From assembly GCA_902781705.1 (NCBI GenBank), contig CACZKE010000007.1, forward strand, positions 1-64,000: DNA of 64,000 nt, in the 5' to 3' direction. Position 1 is the stretch's first letter. The number at the start of each line of letters is the position of its first letter. This document shows, in pieces, positions 33,945 through 43,539 of this stretch. A program made the translations under genes and the position numbers. The notes below the pieces were generated by a model that made no database searches, had not been told where the DNA came from, and saw only the letters and a program-made list of their open reading frames with translations. Origin of the DNA: an uncultured Bacteroidia bacterium (lineage in GTDB: Bacteria; Bacteroidota; Bacteroidia; Bacteroidales; UBA932).

Positions 33945-35431
33945 ACGCGTGCGACTTTCATGCTGCCGGTGCGCTTGAAATCCTCCGTACGCACGGTCAC
34001 CTTCAGGATCCGGTGGGTGGAAGGCAGCGTTTCATTGATTTTCTTCACGAGGTTGTCCATGTAGGCGGTCACCTCTTCCCAGGGCTTGCCCTCGAAGGCA
34101 GGCATGAACGGAAGGATCTCCACGGCGATGACCGGGTTTCCGTTCAGGGTGTCCTCCTTCACCATGGCGTCGCGGACGCAAGGATCGGCATAGAAGGGCT
34201 CTTCCAGGCTTTCGGGGCTCACATTCTCGCCGTTGGAGAGGATGATGAGGTTCTTGATGCGGCCGGTGATATAGAGGAAGCCGTCCTCGTCGACGCGCAT
34301 GAGGTCGCCGGTGCGGAACCAGCCGTCCTCGGTGAAGGCCTCGGCGGTCTTTTCGGGATCCTTGTAGTAGCCGGAGAACACATTGTCGCCCTTGACCTGA
34401 AGTTCACCGTCCACGATCCGTATTTCCTGGCCGGGATAGACCTTGCCGATGGAGGTGGGATGGGTGACGGCGTCGGCATTGGCGGAGGTCAGGTTCGCGG
34501 TCTCGGTGAGGCCGTAGCCGAAGCAGAACTCGACGCCGAGTTTGGTGAAGATGTCCACCAGGCGCGGCGGAACGTTCGCGGCACCGGAGATGATCATGCG
34601 GAGACTGCCGCCGAGGAACTGCGGGCCGTACATCTTGCACAGGCCGGCGAGGATGTCGCAGATGCCCGGAACGATCACGAGGAGGGTGGGCTTGATCACC
34701 GGGAGTTTGCCGATGGTGGCCTTCATGTCCTCGCAGGTGAAGAGGATGTTGCCGGTATAGAAGCATCCCATGGTGCCGGCGATGAGGCCGAACACGTGGC
34801 TGAGCGGAAGCAGGGCGATATAGCGGTGTACGCCGATGACCTTGCCGGGCTTGAAAATGGCGTTGTAGGAGCCGCGCATGAGGGCGCGGTGGCTCAGGAC
34901 GGCACCCTTCGGGGTACCGGTGGTGCCGCCGGTGAAGAAGATGGCGGCGGGCTGCTCCTTGTCCACGATGGTGACGGGAGCCTGCTCGTCGGCGATGCTC
35001 GCGGCGGGAAGGACCTTCACGCCCTGGAGTTTCGCGGTGAGGGGCATGAACTCCTCACGGACGAAGATGGCGGCGATGTCGAACTTCATGCAGGAACCGA
35101 CGATGGCCATTTCCGGAAGGGAGGCCGGGAAGTTCATCGCGACGTAACCGGCGCTGGTAACGGCGAGGAACAGTTCGATGGCATCCTGGCTGTTGCGGTC
35201 GAAGATGGCGATATGGGATCCCTTCGGAAGGCCGAGGGACTCGATGAAGGCACGGCGGCGGGCGACGCGCTCCCCTAATTCCTTGTACGTAATGGTGTGG
35301 GCGAGGTCGGAGAGGGCCGGCATGTCGGCATACTCCTTCTCCATCCACTGGACGAATTCTCCCATGGTCGGGAAGTACGGCAGACGCTCGAACTCCTCCC
35401 GCGGGATCATGTCATGGAAATAATTGGACAT
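33941..35431 (-). CDS. Acyl-AMP ligase (adenylate-forming enzyme)
   Basis: The 496-residue ANL-superfamily enzyme has the ATP loop FFTGGTTGTPKGAVLSH (about 165-181), YGLTE, DGWFRTGDL, GRIKNLIILSNGENVSPESLE and the C-terminal catalytic lysine in KRTGSMKV. It activates a carboxylic acid as adenylate and would load it on the adjacent carrier. The substrate pocket does not point to a specific acid. Start at MSNYFHDMIP lies 29 nt from the -7 box; the longer open frame upstream runs into menG and has no support. Confidence 0.88.
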   Translation of the reverse strand: MSNYFHDMIPREEFERLPYFPTMGEFVQWMEKEYADMPALSDLAHTITYKELGERVARRRAFIESLGLPKGSHIAIFDRNSQDAIELFLAVTSAGYVAMNFPASLPEMAIVGSCMKFDIAAIFVREEFMPLTAKLQGVKVLPAASIADEQAPVTIVDKEQPAAIFFTGGTTGTPKGAVLSHRALMRGSYNAIFKPGKVIGVHRYIALLPLSHVFGLIAGTMGCFYTGNILFTCEDMKATIGKLPVIKPTLLVIVPGICDILAGLCKMYGPQFLGGSLRMIISGAANVPPRLVDIFTKLGVEFCFGYGLTETANLTSANADAVTHPTSIGKVYPGQEIRIVDGELQVKGDNVFSGYYKDPEKTAEAFTEDGWFRTGDLMRVDEDGFLYITGRIKNLIILSNGENVSPESLEEPFYADPCVRDAMVKEDTLNGNPVIAVEILPFMPAFEGKPWEEVTAYMDNLVKKINETLPSTHRILKVTVRTEDFKRTGSMKVARV

Positions 35432-35460
35432 TATTCTTGCAGGTTTTGGTTTAATGGGCA

Positions 35461-35468
35461 CAAAGGTA
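35461..35468 (-). promoter_or_regulatory. -7 promoter box (TACCTTTG) for the acyl-AMP ligase/ACP pair
   Basis: Perfect TAnnTTTG on the minus strand in the 61-nt gap after menG, so the ligase/ACP pair has its own promoter. Confidence 0.6.
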
Positions 35469-35492
35469 GCAAATATTCGCCGAAAGGCCAAG

Positions 35493-36191
35493 TCAGCGCT
35501 CTCCGACAAACATCCGGCAAAGGCCCAGGGTGAAGGTCTTGCAGCGGACGCTGCGGAAGCCGGCGGCCTCCATCATCGCGCAGAAATCATTGGGCGCCGG
35601 GAAGTTGTGGACCGAGGCGGGCAGGTATCTGTAAGCGGCCTTATCGCCGGAGATGGAACCTCCCACCCAGGGCAGGATGTGCAGGAAATACAGGTCGTAA
35701 ACCCAACGGATGACTCTATTCTGCGGGACGGACAGTTCCAGGATAACGGCCTTTCCACCGGGCTTGAGGACGCGCCGGAATTCCGCCAGGCCTTTCTCCT
35801 TGTGTTCGAAATTGCGGATACCGAAGGCGCAGGTGACGCGGTCGAAAGTTCCATCCCCATACGGAAGCGCCTCACCGTCGGCCACTTGCAGGTCGATCCG
35901 GTCTTTCACGCCGGCCTTCCCTGCCTTCTCCATGACAAGGGCCATCATCCCTTCGGAAATATCGGCCCCGGTGACTTTCGTCCCTTCCGCAGCGGCCCTG
36001 GCGATCGAGATGGTGGAATCCCCGGTTCCGCAGGCGACGTCCAGGATCCGCTGCGGAGTTCCGTCCACGATCTCCTTCAGCGCATGGCGCCGCCAGAGTT
36101 TGTCCACGCTCAGGGACATGATATGGTTGAGTTTGTCGTAGGTCGGTGCGATGTTGTCGAACATCTGCTGCACCTTTTCTTTCTTTGGCAT
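35493..36191 (-). CDS. menG: Demethylmenaquinone methyltransferase
   Basis: The 232-residue UbiE/MenG-family enzyme starts VQQMFDNIAPTYDKLNHIMSLSVDKLWRR and has ILDVACGTGDSTI (SAM motif), FDRVTCAFGIRNF and LKPGGKAVILELSVP. It performs the last C-methylation of menaquinone. It shares one nucleotide with yidD. In a Bacteroidota menaquinone user, MenG is the expected name rather than UbiE. Confidence 0.95.
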   Translation of the reverse strand: MPKKEKVQQMFDNIAPTYDKLNHIMSLSVDKLWRRHALKEIVDGTPQRILDVACGTGDSTISIARAAAEGTKVTGADISEGMMALVMEKAGKAGVKDRIDLQVADGEALPYGDGTFDRVTCAFGIRNFEHKEKGLAEFRRVLKPGGKAVILELSVPQNRVIRWVYDLYFLHILPWVGGSISGDKAAYRYLPASVHNFPAPNDFCAMMEAAGFRSVRCKTFTLGLCRMFVGER

Positions 36192-36424
36192 TACGGCACG
36201 GGGTCATAGCCGGAGCCGCCCCAGGGGTGGCAGCGGAGGATGCGGCGGACGGAGAGGTAGAGGCCCTTGAAGGGGCCGTGCTTGCGGAAGGCCTCGAGGG
36301 CGTACTGCGAGCAGGTGGGGGTGAAACGGCAGGCCGGCGGGGTAAACGGGCTCACGCATACCTGATAGAACTTGATCAGGAACACGAACGGGAAAATGAG
36401 CACCTGTTTGAGCCAATTGGGCAT
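36191..36424 (-). CDS. yidD: Membrane protein insertion efficiency factor YidD
   Basis: A 77-residue protein with the family core [29 protein letters not shown] and [18 protein letters not shown]. The N-terminus is an amphipathic/hydrophobic helix ([18 protein letters not shown]). The longer reading frame upstream overlaps rnpA and is not used. It follows rnpA by 2 nt, the conserved rnpA-yidD order. Confidence 0.95.
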   Translation of the reverse strand: MPNWLKQVLIFPFVFLIKFYQVCVSPFTPPACRFTPTCSQYALEAFRKHGPFKGLYLSVRRILRCHPWGGSGYDPVP

Positions 36425-36426
36425 GG

Positions 36427-36792
36427 TCAGTCGTTCTTGGCGGCGACCGCCGTGAGGACGGCGGTCATCGCGGCGTAAATATCGGCGGAAGGAAGGACCT
36501 CGCGGGGCAGGTACACGAACATGATGTCGATCCCAGCGGGAAGGAGTTCCTTCTGGAGGCGGTAGGATTCCCGGATGCGGCGCTTCAGGAGGTTGCGCTT
36601 GACGGCGCGCTTGAAACTGCGCTTGGGGACGGAGACAAGGATGCGCGCGGGAGCATCGGCCTCGGGGCCTTCCCGGCGCAGGAAACGGTAGCGGAGACAG
36701 CCCGAAACACCGCCCTTGCCATGCTCCATGAGCGCTGCGACGGGTTTTTTCCCGCACAGGCGCTCGGACTTGGGAAGGGTGGCCGGGGCCAC
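36427..36792 (-). CDS. rnpA: Ribonuclease P protein component
   Basis: The 121-residue basic protein has [15 protein letters not shown], the RNR motif [20 protein letters not shown] (about 77-96) and a [12 protein letters not shown] strand. It binds RNase P RNA to process tRNA 5' ends. It is 2 nt from hemD and from yidD. Unlike in many bacteria, rpmH is not upstream. Confidence 0.95.
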   Translation of the reverse strand: MAPATLPKSERLCGKKPVAALMEHGKGGVSGCLRYRFLRREGPEADAPARILVSVPKRSFKRAVKRNLLKRRIRESYRLQKELLPAGIDIMFVYLPREVLPSADIYAAMTAVLTAVAAKND

Positions 36793-36794
36793 GG

Positions 36795-37538
36795 CTACTG
36801 CTGCTTTTCGAGATAGGCCTCGATGGCGCGGGCCACGGAGGGAATCTCGGGCGTGGGTGCCTTGACTTCGATGGAAAGACCGGCCTCCTCCATCGCCTTG
36901 ACGATGGAACGGCCGTAGGAAACGAACTTGATGTCTCCCTGGACGAACTCGGGGAAGTTCTCCTTCAGGGACTTGACATCGGCCGGGTTATAGAGGACGA
37001 TCATGTCGTAGGCATGAAGGTCCAGGCCGGAGAGGTCCTGCGGGACGCTCTTGACGAAAACGGCGGTCGTGTAGTCGAGTTTCTGGGCGTCGAACAGGCG
37101 CGTGAGGGCGTCGCTGTTGGAATTGTCCGACGTGGTGATCAGGAACTTCTCGCCCTTGTGCTTGGCCGTCACCAGCGCAATGACACTGTCCGGGGTACCC
37201 GTGCCGTAGAAAATCTTGCGCTTGCGGTACACGATGTGCTTCTGCAGGTACATCGCCACGAGCTCGGTCGTGCAGAAATACTTCATCGTCTCGGGAATCT
37301 TGCAGCGAAGTTCCTCGGCGAGCGAGAAGAAAGCATCGATGGCATGGCGGGAGGAGAATACGATGGCCGTATAGTCAAGGATGTTGATCCGCTGGGCGCG
37401 GAACTCCCTGGAGGTCAAGGGTTCGATGAGAAAGAACGGGCGGAATTCGAATTCCACGCCGAACTTCTCCGTGACGGCCTGATAGGGGGTCAGGATACGC
37501 GGGGCGTTCTGGGAAACCAGGATTTTCTGTACACTCAT
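36795..37538 (-). CDS. hemD: Uroporphyrinogen-III synthase
   Basis: The 247-residue protein starts [13 protein letters not shown] and has the HemD two-domain pattern with [46 protein letters not shown] and [14 protein letters not shown]...[17 protein letters not shown]. It cyclises hydroxymethylbilane to uroporphyrinogen III. The neighbour order DUF4271 - hemD - rnpA - yidD is common in Bacteroidales. A possible internal -7 box (37612-37619) lies inside the end of the DUF4271 gene. Confidence 0.88.
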   Translation of the reverse strand: MSVQKILVSQNAPRILTPYQAVTEKFGVEFEFRPFFLIEPLTSREFRAQRINILDYTAIVFSSRHAIDAFFSLAEELRCKIPETMKYFCTTELVAMYLQKHIVYRKRKIFYGTGTPDSVIALVTAKHKGEKFLITTSDNSNSDALTRLFDAQKLDYTTAVFVKSVPQDLSGLDLHAYDMIVLYNPADVKSLKENFPEFVQGDIKFVSYGRSIVKAMEEAGLSIEVKAPTPEIPSVARAIEAYLEKQQ

Positions 37539-37550
37539 ATATAGCAACTA

Positions 37551-38261
37551 CTAACCTACCGGAATCACCGCCGAGCCGACCAGAAGGGCGGCAGGGAGCA
37601 ATTCGAGGCCGCAAAGGTACAAAAAAGTTGTCAATGGTTTGCAAGAAGTCGACAAAATTTGTGTTCGGCGAAGTAGATAGAGCAGATATGTCAAGCCCGT
37701 CTCAACGAGCAGGAAGCGCTTGACCATCAAGTCGTCCGCTCCGATGATATAGAGGATTCCGACCGTGACGAGGGCCATCATCATCAGCAGGATGAAATAC
37801 GTGTATCCCACCCGGTAGGCCATTTGATAATCGTCGTACCGGCGGCGCGGCATCATCCAGCGATATAGGACAAATCGCAACAGAAGAAAGCCTAAAATGG
37901 CCCCGGCGACGGCCAGGAGACGGTAATCCGGTTCCAAATCCTGCAGGAAGGCCGGATCGTACAACCGGTACCGGAAGACCAGCAGGATGGCCGGGAGAAG
38001 GAAAACGGCGGCGACGAGATTCCGGTCGCGGCTCACTTTGACGCTGTTCTCCAGCGGGGCGCTGCCCCGGGCCCGGCTGATGCTGTCCCGCAGGTACGGC
38101 AGTACGTTGAGGAAACTGCGGATCGTCACGAGGAACAGCAGGACCGCGGCCACGACGAGAATGGTCCCGCTGAGCGGCACCGTCTCCACCGGGGCGGCGG
38201 CCTCCGGCGGCGTCGTGGGCAACAGCAACTCCCCGGAACGGAAAATGTCCTCCTGCAGCAT
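37551..38261 (-). CDS. DUF4271 membrane protein
   Basis: A 236-residue inner-membrane protein with about six to seven hydrophobic helices (for example TILVVAAVLLFLVTIRSFL, LVAAVFLLPAILLVF, LLAVAGAILGFLLLRFVLY, YFILLMMMALVTVGILYII). It matches the DUF4271 family found in front of hemD in Bacteroidota. No function is known. It shares one nucleotide with the SUI1-family gene. Confidence 0.8.
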   Translation of the reverse strand: MLQEDIFRSGELLLPTTPPEAAAPVETVPLSGTILVVAAVLLFLVTIRSFLNVLPYLRDSISRARGSAPLENSVKVSRDRNLVAAVFLLPAILLVFRYRLYDPAFLQDLEPDYRLLAVAGAILGFLLLRFVLYRWMMPRRRYDDYQMAYRVGYTYFILLMMMALVTVGILYIIGADDLMVKRFLLVETGLTYLLYLLRRTQILSTSCKPLTTFLYLCGLELLPAALLVGSAVIPVG

Positions 38262-38608
38262 CAGTTCCCCCGTTTGGCGTTATACCCCATTTCTTTCAGG
38301 AGGGCGGTGACCTTGTCCCGGAAATCGCCCTGGATGGTGATTTCCCCGTCCTTGGCCGTTCCACCCACGCCGCAGCGCGTCTTGAGCGTCTTCCCGAGTT
38401 CCTTCAGGTCATCGGCGGTACCCACGAAACCGGTGACGAGCGTCACCTGCTTCCCGCCCCGGTTACGACGGTCGATAGCGACGATGAGCCGCTGCTTGTC
38501 AGGAGGGAGCGTCTCCGCCTCCTCCGTGCCGGCCGTCTCGTATTGAAAGTCGGGATTCGTGGAATAGACCACGCCGAGACGCGATTTCCAGTCGTTGTCC
38601 TTGCCCAT
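38261..38608 (-). CDS. SUI1/eIF1-family translation factor (YciH-like)
   Basis: A 115-residue protein with the SUI1 core: IDRRNRGGKQVTLVTGFVG, LKELGKTLKTRCGVGGTAKDGEITIQGD. It resembles bacterial YciH, which can affect start-codon selection. The N-terminal 40 residues are a polar extension. It lies 7 nt after malQ and overlaps the DUF4271 gene by one nucleotide. Confidence 0.93.
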   Translation of the reverse strand: MGKDNDWKSRLGVVYSTNPDFQYETAGTEEAETLPPDKQRLIVAIDRRNRGGKQVTLVTGFVGTADDLKELGKTLKTRCGVGGTAKDGEITIQGDFRDKVTALLKEMGYNAKRGN

Positions 38609-38615
38609 GATATCG

Positions 38616-41048
38616 CTAGCAGTTACGGCCCGAAGCGTCCACCATGCCCTTGATGTGGGCGTTCAGCGCCTCGTTGCCGATGAGGGATTCCAGGGTGCAG
38701 TGCATCCGGTAGCGCCAGTAATAGCGCGGGATGGCCGGCACGTTGATGCGCTCGTCCTTCGGGTCGCCCGGATACCGGACTTCCCCGTCGGTGGCGAGCC
38801 AGTCCTGCAGCGGAAGGATGGCGAGCATCGCCGGAGACTTGAGGTGCGCCCCCAGGATGAGGTCCGCCACCCAGGGCTCGCAGAACTGCGGCGCCTCGCC
38901 GGCGCAGTGGAGCATCCCGTTGAAATACTCCTGCGTCAGTTTCCGGTCCTCTTCCCACCAGGCACGGAGCGGCGCGGTATCATGCGTACCGGTCGCGCAC
39001 ACGCAGGCATAGGGATAGCGGGCCGGATCGGCAAAGGTGTCGCGCGGATCCTTGGGCATCCGCTGGATCTCCAGGGACAGGATGTCCAGTTCGTGCATCG
39101 TCTCCGGGACGCTGTCCGGAATCATACCCAGGTCTTCCCCGCAGCACAGCATGCCGGTGCTCCGCACGAGGGCAGGCAACTTCTTCAGGGCCGACTCTTT
39201 CCAGAACGCATTGTGACGGCGGTAGAAGAAATCGTTGTACAGGGCATTGTAACGGTCCTTGAGCCACTCCGGAAGCTGCGCATATACTTTGGTGTTCTGC
39301 GCGGAGATACGCGGATGCCACATGTCCTTCCGGCGCGGATCCTCCACGAAGAGGACGTCCGTATCCCCGGTGTTCTCCGGGTTGAATCCCTGGTTCCTGA
39401 GGTCTTCGCCGCTGTACGGAAGGGCCGGATTGAAATGGCCCATGAGCCCGGACTTGTACGGCACCGGAATCTCCCAGATACGGAAGAATCCGAGGATATG
39501 GTCGATGCGGAAAGCGTCGAAATACTCCGCCATCTTGCGCATGCGGGCCTTCCACCATCCGTAGCCGTCCTCGGCCATCTTCTCCCAGTTGTAGGTCGGG
39601 AAGCCCCAGTTCTGGCCGTCCACGGCGAAGGCATCCGGCGGGGCGCCCGCCTGGCTGTCCATGTGGAACAGGTCCGGATGCTGCCAGGCATCCACGCTCA
39701 CGCGGGACACGCCGATGGGCAGGTCGCCCTTGATTGCCACCCCATGCAGGTGCGCATAGGCCACCGCATCCTTGAGTTGCTTGTCCAGCAGATACTGCAG
39801 GAAACAGTAGAAATCCACCTCGGCGGCGTTCTCCCGGGCGAAGGCGAGGGCCTTCCGCCGGTCATAGCCGCTCCAGTCGCCCCACGTGGAAAAGTCCGGC
39901 GAGCCGTTGCGGTCCCGGAGGACGCTGAACACGGCATACGGGAGGAGCCACTCCTCGTTGGCGTCCATGAACGCCTTGTACTCGGCAGAAGCGGCCGCCT
40001 GCTGCCCCTTGGCGCTCTTGAAGAGTTTCCGCAGCAGCGTGAGTTTGGCCTGCGTGACGGCCTCGTAATCGACGGCCGGCAGGGCCTCCAGTTCTTCCTT
40101 CCGGGTCTTGTAAGCCGCATCCTTGCGCACGCCGGCATCCGGCAGATGGATGTACATCGGATGCAGCGCGAACGAACTCACGGCGTTGTAGGGATAGGAA
40201 TCCTGCCAGGTGTGGGTCATCGTCGTATCGTTGATCGGGAGGATCTGGACGATGCTCTGCCCGGCCTTCACGGCCCAGTCCACCAGTTTCCGGATATCGT
40301 GGAATTCGCCCACGCCGAAACTGTCCTCCGTCCGGAGGGAGAACACGGGAACGGCGACGCCGGCTCCGCGCCAGGGACGCACGAGGAATTTCGGGTCGAC
40401 GTCGGCGACGGTCACATGGCTGCCTTCCGCGGGCACTTCCCCGAAGAAATGGTTCGGACCTTCCTCCCAGGCGACGGGCTCCAGGGTCTTCGTGTCCACG
40501 ATGACGAACTTGTACTCAAACACGTCCTTCACTTCCAGGGTCGTCTCCCAATACGGGAAGCGGCCGTCGTCCAGCAGGTGGAATACCTGCCAGTCACCCA
40601 GGGCTTTCCCACTGCCCGCGAGGGCGACGGATTCGCCGGTGCGCACCTCGGGCACGGCGACGCGGAAGGTCACGTTCCCCTTCCCCACGGCCGTGGGACG
40701 CGGATTCCGGAAGGAGGCGCCGTCCGGGCGGCGGAAGATCACGTCGCTGAAGGCGTAGGCATAGAAGGAGGAATTCACCGGACGGTCCGTCCAGCGGTCC
40801 CTGATAACCAAAGACTTGGCTTTCGCCGGTGCCGCATAGTGGTGGCTGCGCCACTCGGTACGGACGGTCTTTCCGTCCCGCTCCACTTCGAATCCGTAGC
40901 GGTCGCCGTCCCGGAGGTTCCGTCCGGTCAGTTCCGCCTGCCAGATTCCGGCATAGGCCGGCACCATCGGGAAACGCTTCTTTCCGACCCGGAGCACGAG
41001 GCTTTCGCCCGGTACGGTATGATAATGAAGGATGATTCGGATATCCAT
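38616..41048 (-). CDS. malQ: 4-alpha-glucanotransferase with two starch-binding domains
   Basis: The 810-residue protein has two N-terminal CBM20-type domains (about 1-110 and 120-235; VTFRVAVPEVRTGESVALAGSGKALGDWQ in the second) followed by a GH77 catalytic domain with SLRTEDSFGVGEFHDI, FRIDHILGFFRIWEIP (nucleophile Asp) and LCCGEDLGMIP (acid/base Glu). This plant DPE2-like layout is usual in Bacteroidales. The enzyme moves glucan chains in cytoplasmic maltodextrin/glycogen turnover. The start follows homologues and lies 32 nt from a -7 box. Confidence 0.95.
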   Translation of the reverse strand: MDIRIILHYHTVPGESLVLRVGKKRFPMVPAYAGIWQAELTGRNLRDGDRYGFEVERDGKTVRTEWRSHHYAAPAKAKSLVIRDRWTDRPVNSSFYAYAFSDVIFRRPDGASFRNPRPTAVGKGNVTFRVAVPEVRTGESVALAGSGKALGDWQVFHLLDDGRFPYWETTLEVKDVFEYKFVIVDTKTLEPVAWEEGPNHFFGEVPAEGSHVTVADVDPKFLVRPWRGAGVAVPVFSLRTEDSFGVGEFHDIRKLVDWAVKAGQSIVQILPINDTTMTHTWQDSYPYNAVSSFALHPMYIHLPDAGVRKDAAYKTRKEELEALPAVDYEAVTQAKLTLLRKLFKSAKGQQAAASAEYKAFMDANEEWLLPYAVFSVLRDRNGSPDFSTWGDWSGYDRRKALAFARENAAEVDFYCFLQYLLDKQLKDAVAYAHLHGVAIKGDLPIGVSRVSVDAWQHPDLFHMDSQAGAPPDAFAVDGQNWGFPTYNWEKMAEDGYGWWKARMRKMAEYFDAFRIDHILGFFRIWEIPVPYKSGLMGHFNPALPYSGEDLRNQGFNPENTGDTDVLFVEDPRRKDMWHPRISAQNTKVYAQLPEWLKDRYNALYNDFFYRRHNAFWKESALKKLPALVRSTGMLCCGEDLGMIPDSVPETMHELDILSLEIQRMPKDPRDTFADPARYPYACVCATGTHDTAPLRAWWEEDRKLTQEYFNGMLHCAGEAPQFCEPWVADLILGAHLKSPAMLAILPLQDWLATDGEVRYPGDPKDERINVPAIPRYYWRYRMHCTLESLIGNEALNAHIKGMVDASGRNC

Positions 41049-41080
41049 ATCTTCGAATTGGTTATTGTTCCATTGCAAAG

Positions 41081-41088
41081 CAAAATTA
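41081..41088 (-). promoter_or_regulatory. -7 promoter box (TAATTTTG) for the malQ operon
   Basis: Perfect TAnnTTTG on the minus strand, 32 nt upstream of malQ. Gene gaps of -1 to 12 nt from malQ to menG suggest one transcript. Confidence 0.6.
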
Positions 41089-41120
41089 AGGAATGCGGAC
41101 GGATTTCCAAAACAAACCCT

Positions 41121-41128
41121 TATCTTTG
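41121..41128 (+). promoter_or_regulatory. -7 promoter box (TATCTTTG) for rsgA
   Basis: Perfect TAnnTTTG on the plus strand, 29 nt upstream of the rsgA ATG at 41158. Confidence 0.65.
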
Positions 41129-41157
41129 CGGTGCGAACGGTTGAAAAAAAGCGACGA

Positions 41158-42090
41158 ATGACACAGGGACAGGCGACGGTCGTCAAGAATGCAGGAAGCC
41201 ACTACGAACTTTCCGAGTTGCCGGCGTGGCGGCTCTTCCCCGCCGTGCTCCGCGGACGCATCCGCCTCAAGGCAAGCCAGATCACCAATCCGGTGGCGGT
41301 CGGGGACCGGGTCCGGTACGAACTTCCCGACGGGGAGACGACGGCGGTGATCACCGAAGTGCTGCCGCGGGAGAACTACGTCATCCGGCGGTCGACGAAC
41401 CTGTCGCGCCAGGCGCATATCATCGCCGCGAACATCGACATGGCCTATCTGGTCGTGTCCCTGTACTTCCCCGAAATCAAGTTGCCTTTCCTGGACCGGA
41501 TCCTCGTAACCTGCGGGGTGTATGGGATTCCGGCGACCATCGTCCTGTCCAAGGTGGACATGTACCGGGAAATGGCGCAGGACCAGGTGGATGCGTTCCA
41601 TGCCATCTATGAAGGCGCCGGTTACCGGGTGGTGGACTCCTCCGTCGTCACCGGCGAGGGCATCGACGCGCTCCGGGAGGCCTGCCGGGGGAAAGTGAAC
41701 CTGTTCTCCGGGGAATCGGGCGTGGGCAAGTCCTCCCTCATCAAGGCGCTGGATCCGTCCCTGGACCCCAAGATCGGGCAGATCTCCACGGCCCACCTGC
41801 AGGGGAAGCACACGACTTCCCTATACGAGATGTATCCCTTGACGACTGGCGGATATGTCATTGATTCTCCGGGGCTTCGCGGATTCGGGCTGGTGGACCT
41901 CGAGAAGGAGGAGATCGGCAAGTACTTCCCCGAAATGCTCCGGGCCTCCGAGAGCTGCCGGTTCACGCCCTGCACCCATACGCACGAACCCGGCTGTGCC
42001 GTGAAGGCGGCCGTGGATGCGGGCTCCATCTCCGCCGAACGCTACAACTCCTATCTCGGCATGCTCGAGGAAGACCAGAAATTCCGATGA
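41158..42090 (+). CDS. rsgA: Ribosome small subunit-dependent GTPase RsgA
   Basis: The 310-residue protein has the circularly permuted GTPase order: OB-like N-terminus, G4-like LSKVDM (usually NKxD), P-loop GESGVGKSSLIKAL, G3 DSPGLRGFGL, then a zinc site CRFTPCTHTHEPGC. It assists late 30S maturation. The first residue of the G4 motif is Ser rather than Asn, a change I note without knowing its effect. It overlaps the MATE gene by 4 nt (ATGA). Confidence 0.95.
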   Translation: MTQGQATVVKNAGSHYELSELPAWRLFPAVLRGRIRLKASQITNPVAVGDRVRYELPDGETTAVITEVLPRENYVIRRSTNLSRQAHIIAANIDMAYLVVSLYFPEIKLPFLDRILVTCGVYGIPATIVLSKVDMYREMAQDQVDAFHAIYEGAGYRVVDSSVVTGEGIDALREACRGKVNLFSGESGVGKSSLIKALDPSLDPKIGQISTAHLQGKHTTSLYEMYPLTTGGYVIDSPGLRGFGLVDLEKEEIGKYFPEMLRASESCRFTPCTHTHEPGCAVKAAVDAGSISAERYNSYLGMLEEDQKFR

Positions 42091-43487
42091 ACCTTCACCG
42101 GAACATCCTCAAACTCGCCGTCCCGAGCATTTTCGCGAACATCACCGTCCCCCTGGTGGGCATGGTGGATATCGCCGTAGCCGGGCATCTGGGCGCTTCG
42201 GGCGCCATCCCTGCCGCCACCCTCATCGGCGGCATCTCTATCGGCACGATGCTCTTCGACCTGCTCTACTGGAACTTCGGTTTCCTTCGCGGCGGCACGG
42301 GCGGACTGACTGCGCAGGCGTTCGGAAGATGGCGGAGCGGGATTTCCGAAGCGGTCCGCGATATCACGCTGACGCTCAAGCGGGCGCTGGGCATCGCGCT
42401 GGGGTCCGGGCTGCTGCTGGTTGCCCTGCAATGGGTGGTGGTCCAGGTGGCGTTCCTCCTCGTGGATTGCTCGTCTGAGGTGCAAGAACTTGCTACCCAG
42501 TACTTTTACATCCGCATCTGGGCGGCGCCGGCGACCCTGTCGCTGTTCGCCTTCAAGGGCTGGTTCATCGGCATGCAGGATACGGTGAGGCCCATGACCT
42601 CGGACCTCATCGTCAATTTCACGAACATCCTCCTGTCCGTGGGACTCGCCTTCGGCTATGCCGGCCTCCCGGCCCTGGGCTTCGCCGGCGTCGCCTACGG
42701 TACGCTCATCGCCCAGTGGACGGGATTCGCCTATGCGGCCCTCGCCGTTTGGAGTCGGTACGGGCGGCTCTTCCGGGAGGCGAGGGATTCCTTCGCTCCG
42801 CTCGGAATGACAGAAGGAACGGGAAATGGCAGCTGGCGGGCGTTCTTCGTGCTGAACCGGGACCTGTTCATCCGGTCCATGTGCATGATCGCGGTGTATA
42901 TCGGATTCACGATGATATCGGCCCGGTATGGGGACATGATGCTGGCGGTGGGGGCGATCCTGATGAAACTCCTGATGATTTTCAGTTATTTCACCGACGG
43001 GTTCGCCTACGCCGGGGAGGCCTTGACGGGGCGTTTCATCGGCGAAGGGTCGCCGGAGGGCGTCCGGACCACCGTCCGGCAGACGTTCATATGGAGCATC
43101 GGCGTCACCTTCCTTTTCTTCCTCGTGTACGGGGTGGGCGGCGTACCGCTCCTGAAACTCATGACTTCCGACCCGGATGTCGTGGAATCGGCCCGGGAGT
43201 TCATTCCCTGGCTGCTTTTGATGCCGGTCATCGGCTGTCCGGCCTTCACCTGGGACGGCATCTTTACCGGGGCCACCGCATCGAAGGACCTGCGGAACTC
43301 GACGGCCTGGTGCGTCCTGGGCTTTTTCGGAGTGTGGTTCATCGGCATCGGCCTCGCCAAAGCCCTGCTGGGAACGGTTTCCGAGACCCTCGCCATCCAC
43401 ATCCTGATGGCCGCTTATTTCACCCATCTTGCCGTCCGCGCACTCTACTTGACGCTCCGGGCCCGGAAAGCCATCCCGGGCGTTTGA
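42087..43487 (+). CDS. MATE-family efflux transporter
   Basis: The 466-residue protein has 12 predicted membrane helices in two homologous halves ([24 protein letters not shown] at the start; [31 protein letters not shown] in the second half), typical of the DinF-like branch. It exports cationic compounds using Na+ or H+. A loop between the halves (about 232-245, [13 protein letters not shown]) is encoded by a degenerate copy of a dispersed repeat. Translationally coupled to rsgA. Confidence 0.92.
   Translation: MNLHRNILKLAVPSIFANITVPLVGMVDIAVAGHLGASGAIPAATLIGGISIGTMLFDLLYWNFGFLRGGTGGLTAQAFGRWRSGISEAVRDITLTLKRALGIALGSGLLLVALQWVVVQVAFLLVDCSSEVQELATQYFYIRIWAAPATLSLFAFKGWFIGMQDTVRPMTSDLIVNFTNILLSVGLAFGYAGLPALGFAGVAYGTLIAQWTGFAYAALAVWSRYGRLFREARDSFAPLGMTEGTGNGSWRAFFVLNRDLFIRSMCMIAVYIGFTMISARYGDMMLAVGAILMKLLMIFSYFTDGFAYAGEALTGRFIGEGSPEGVRTTVRQTFIWSIGVTFLFFLVYGVGGVPLLKLMTSDPDVVESAREFIPWLLLMPVIGCPAFTWDGIFTGATASKDLRNSTAWCVLGFFGVWFIGIGLAKALLGTVSETLAIHILMAAYFTHLAVRALYLTLRARKAIPGV
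42783..42812 (+). repeat. Degenerate dispersed repeat inside the MATE gene
   Basis: AGGGATTCCTTCGCTCCGCT followed by CGGAATGACA resembles the GCTCCGCTCGAAATGACA part of the miaA insertion. It falls in a loop and keeps the frame. Confidence 0.5.
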
Positions 43488-43514
43488 AAATCCGCGTAAA
43501 AAGGCGTATATTTG
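43483..43514 (+). promoter_or_regulatory. Full promoter (-33 TTTG, -7 TATATTTG) for alaS
   Basis: TTTG at 43483-43486 and TATATTTG at 43507-43514 are 20 nt apart, the consensus spacing. The -33 box overlaps the MATE stop codon; the alaS ATG is 25 nt downstream. Confidence 0.75.
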
Positions 43515-43539
43515 CAGGCTATATTTATTTGAAGTAAAA

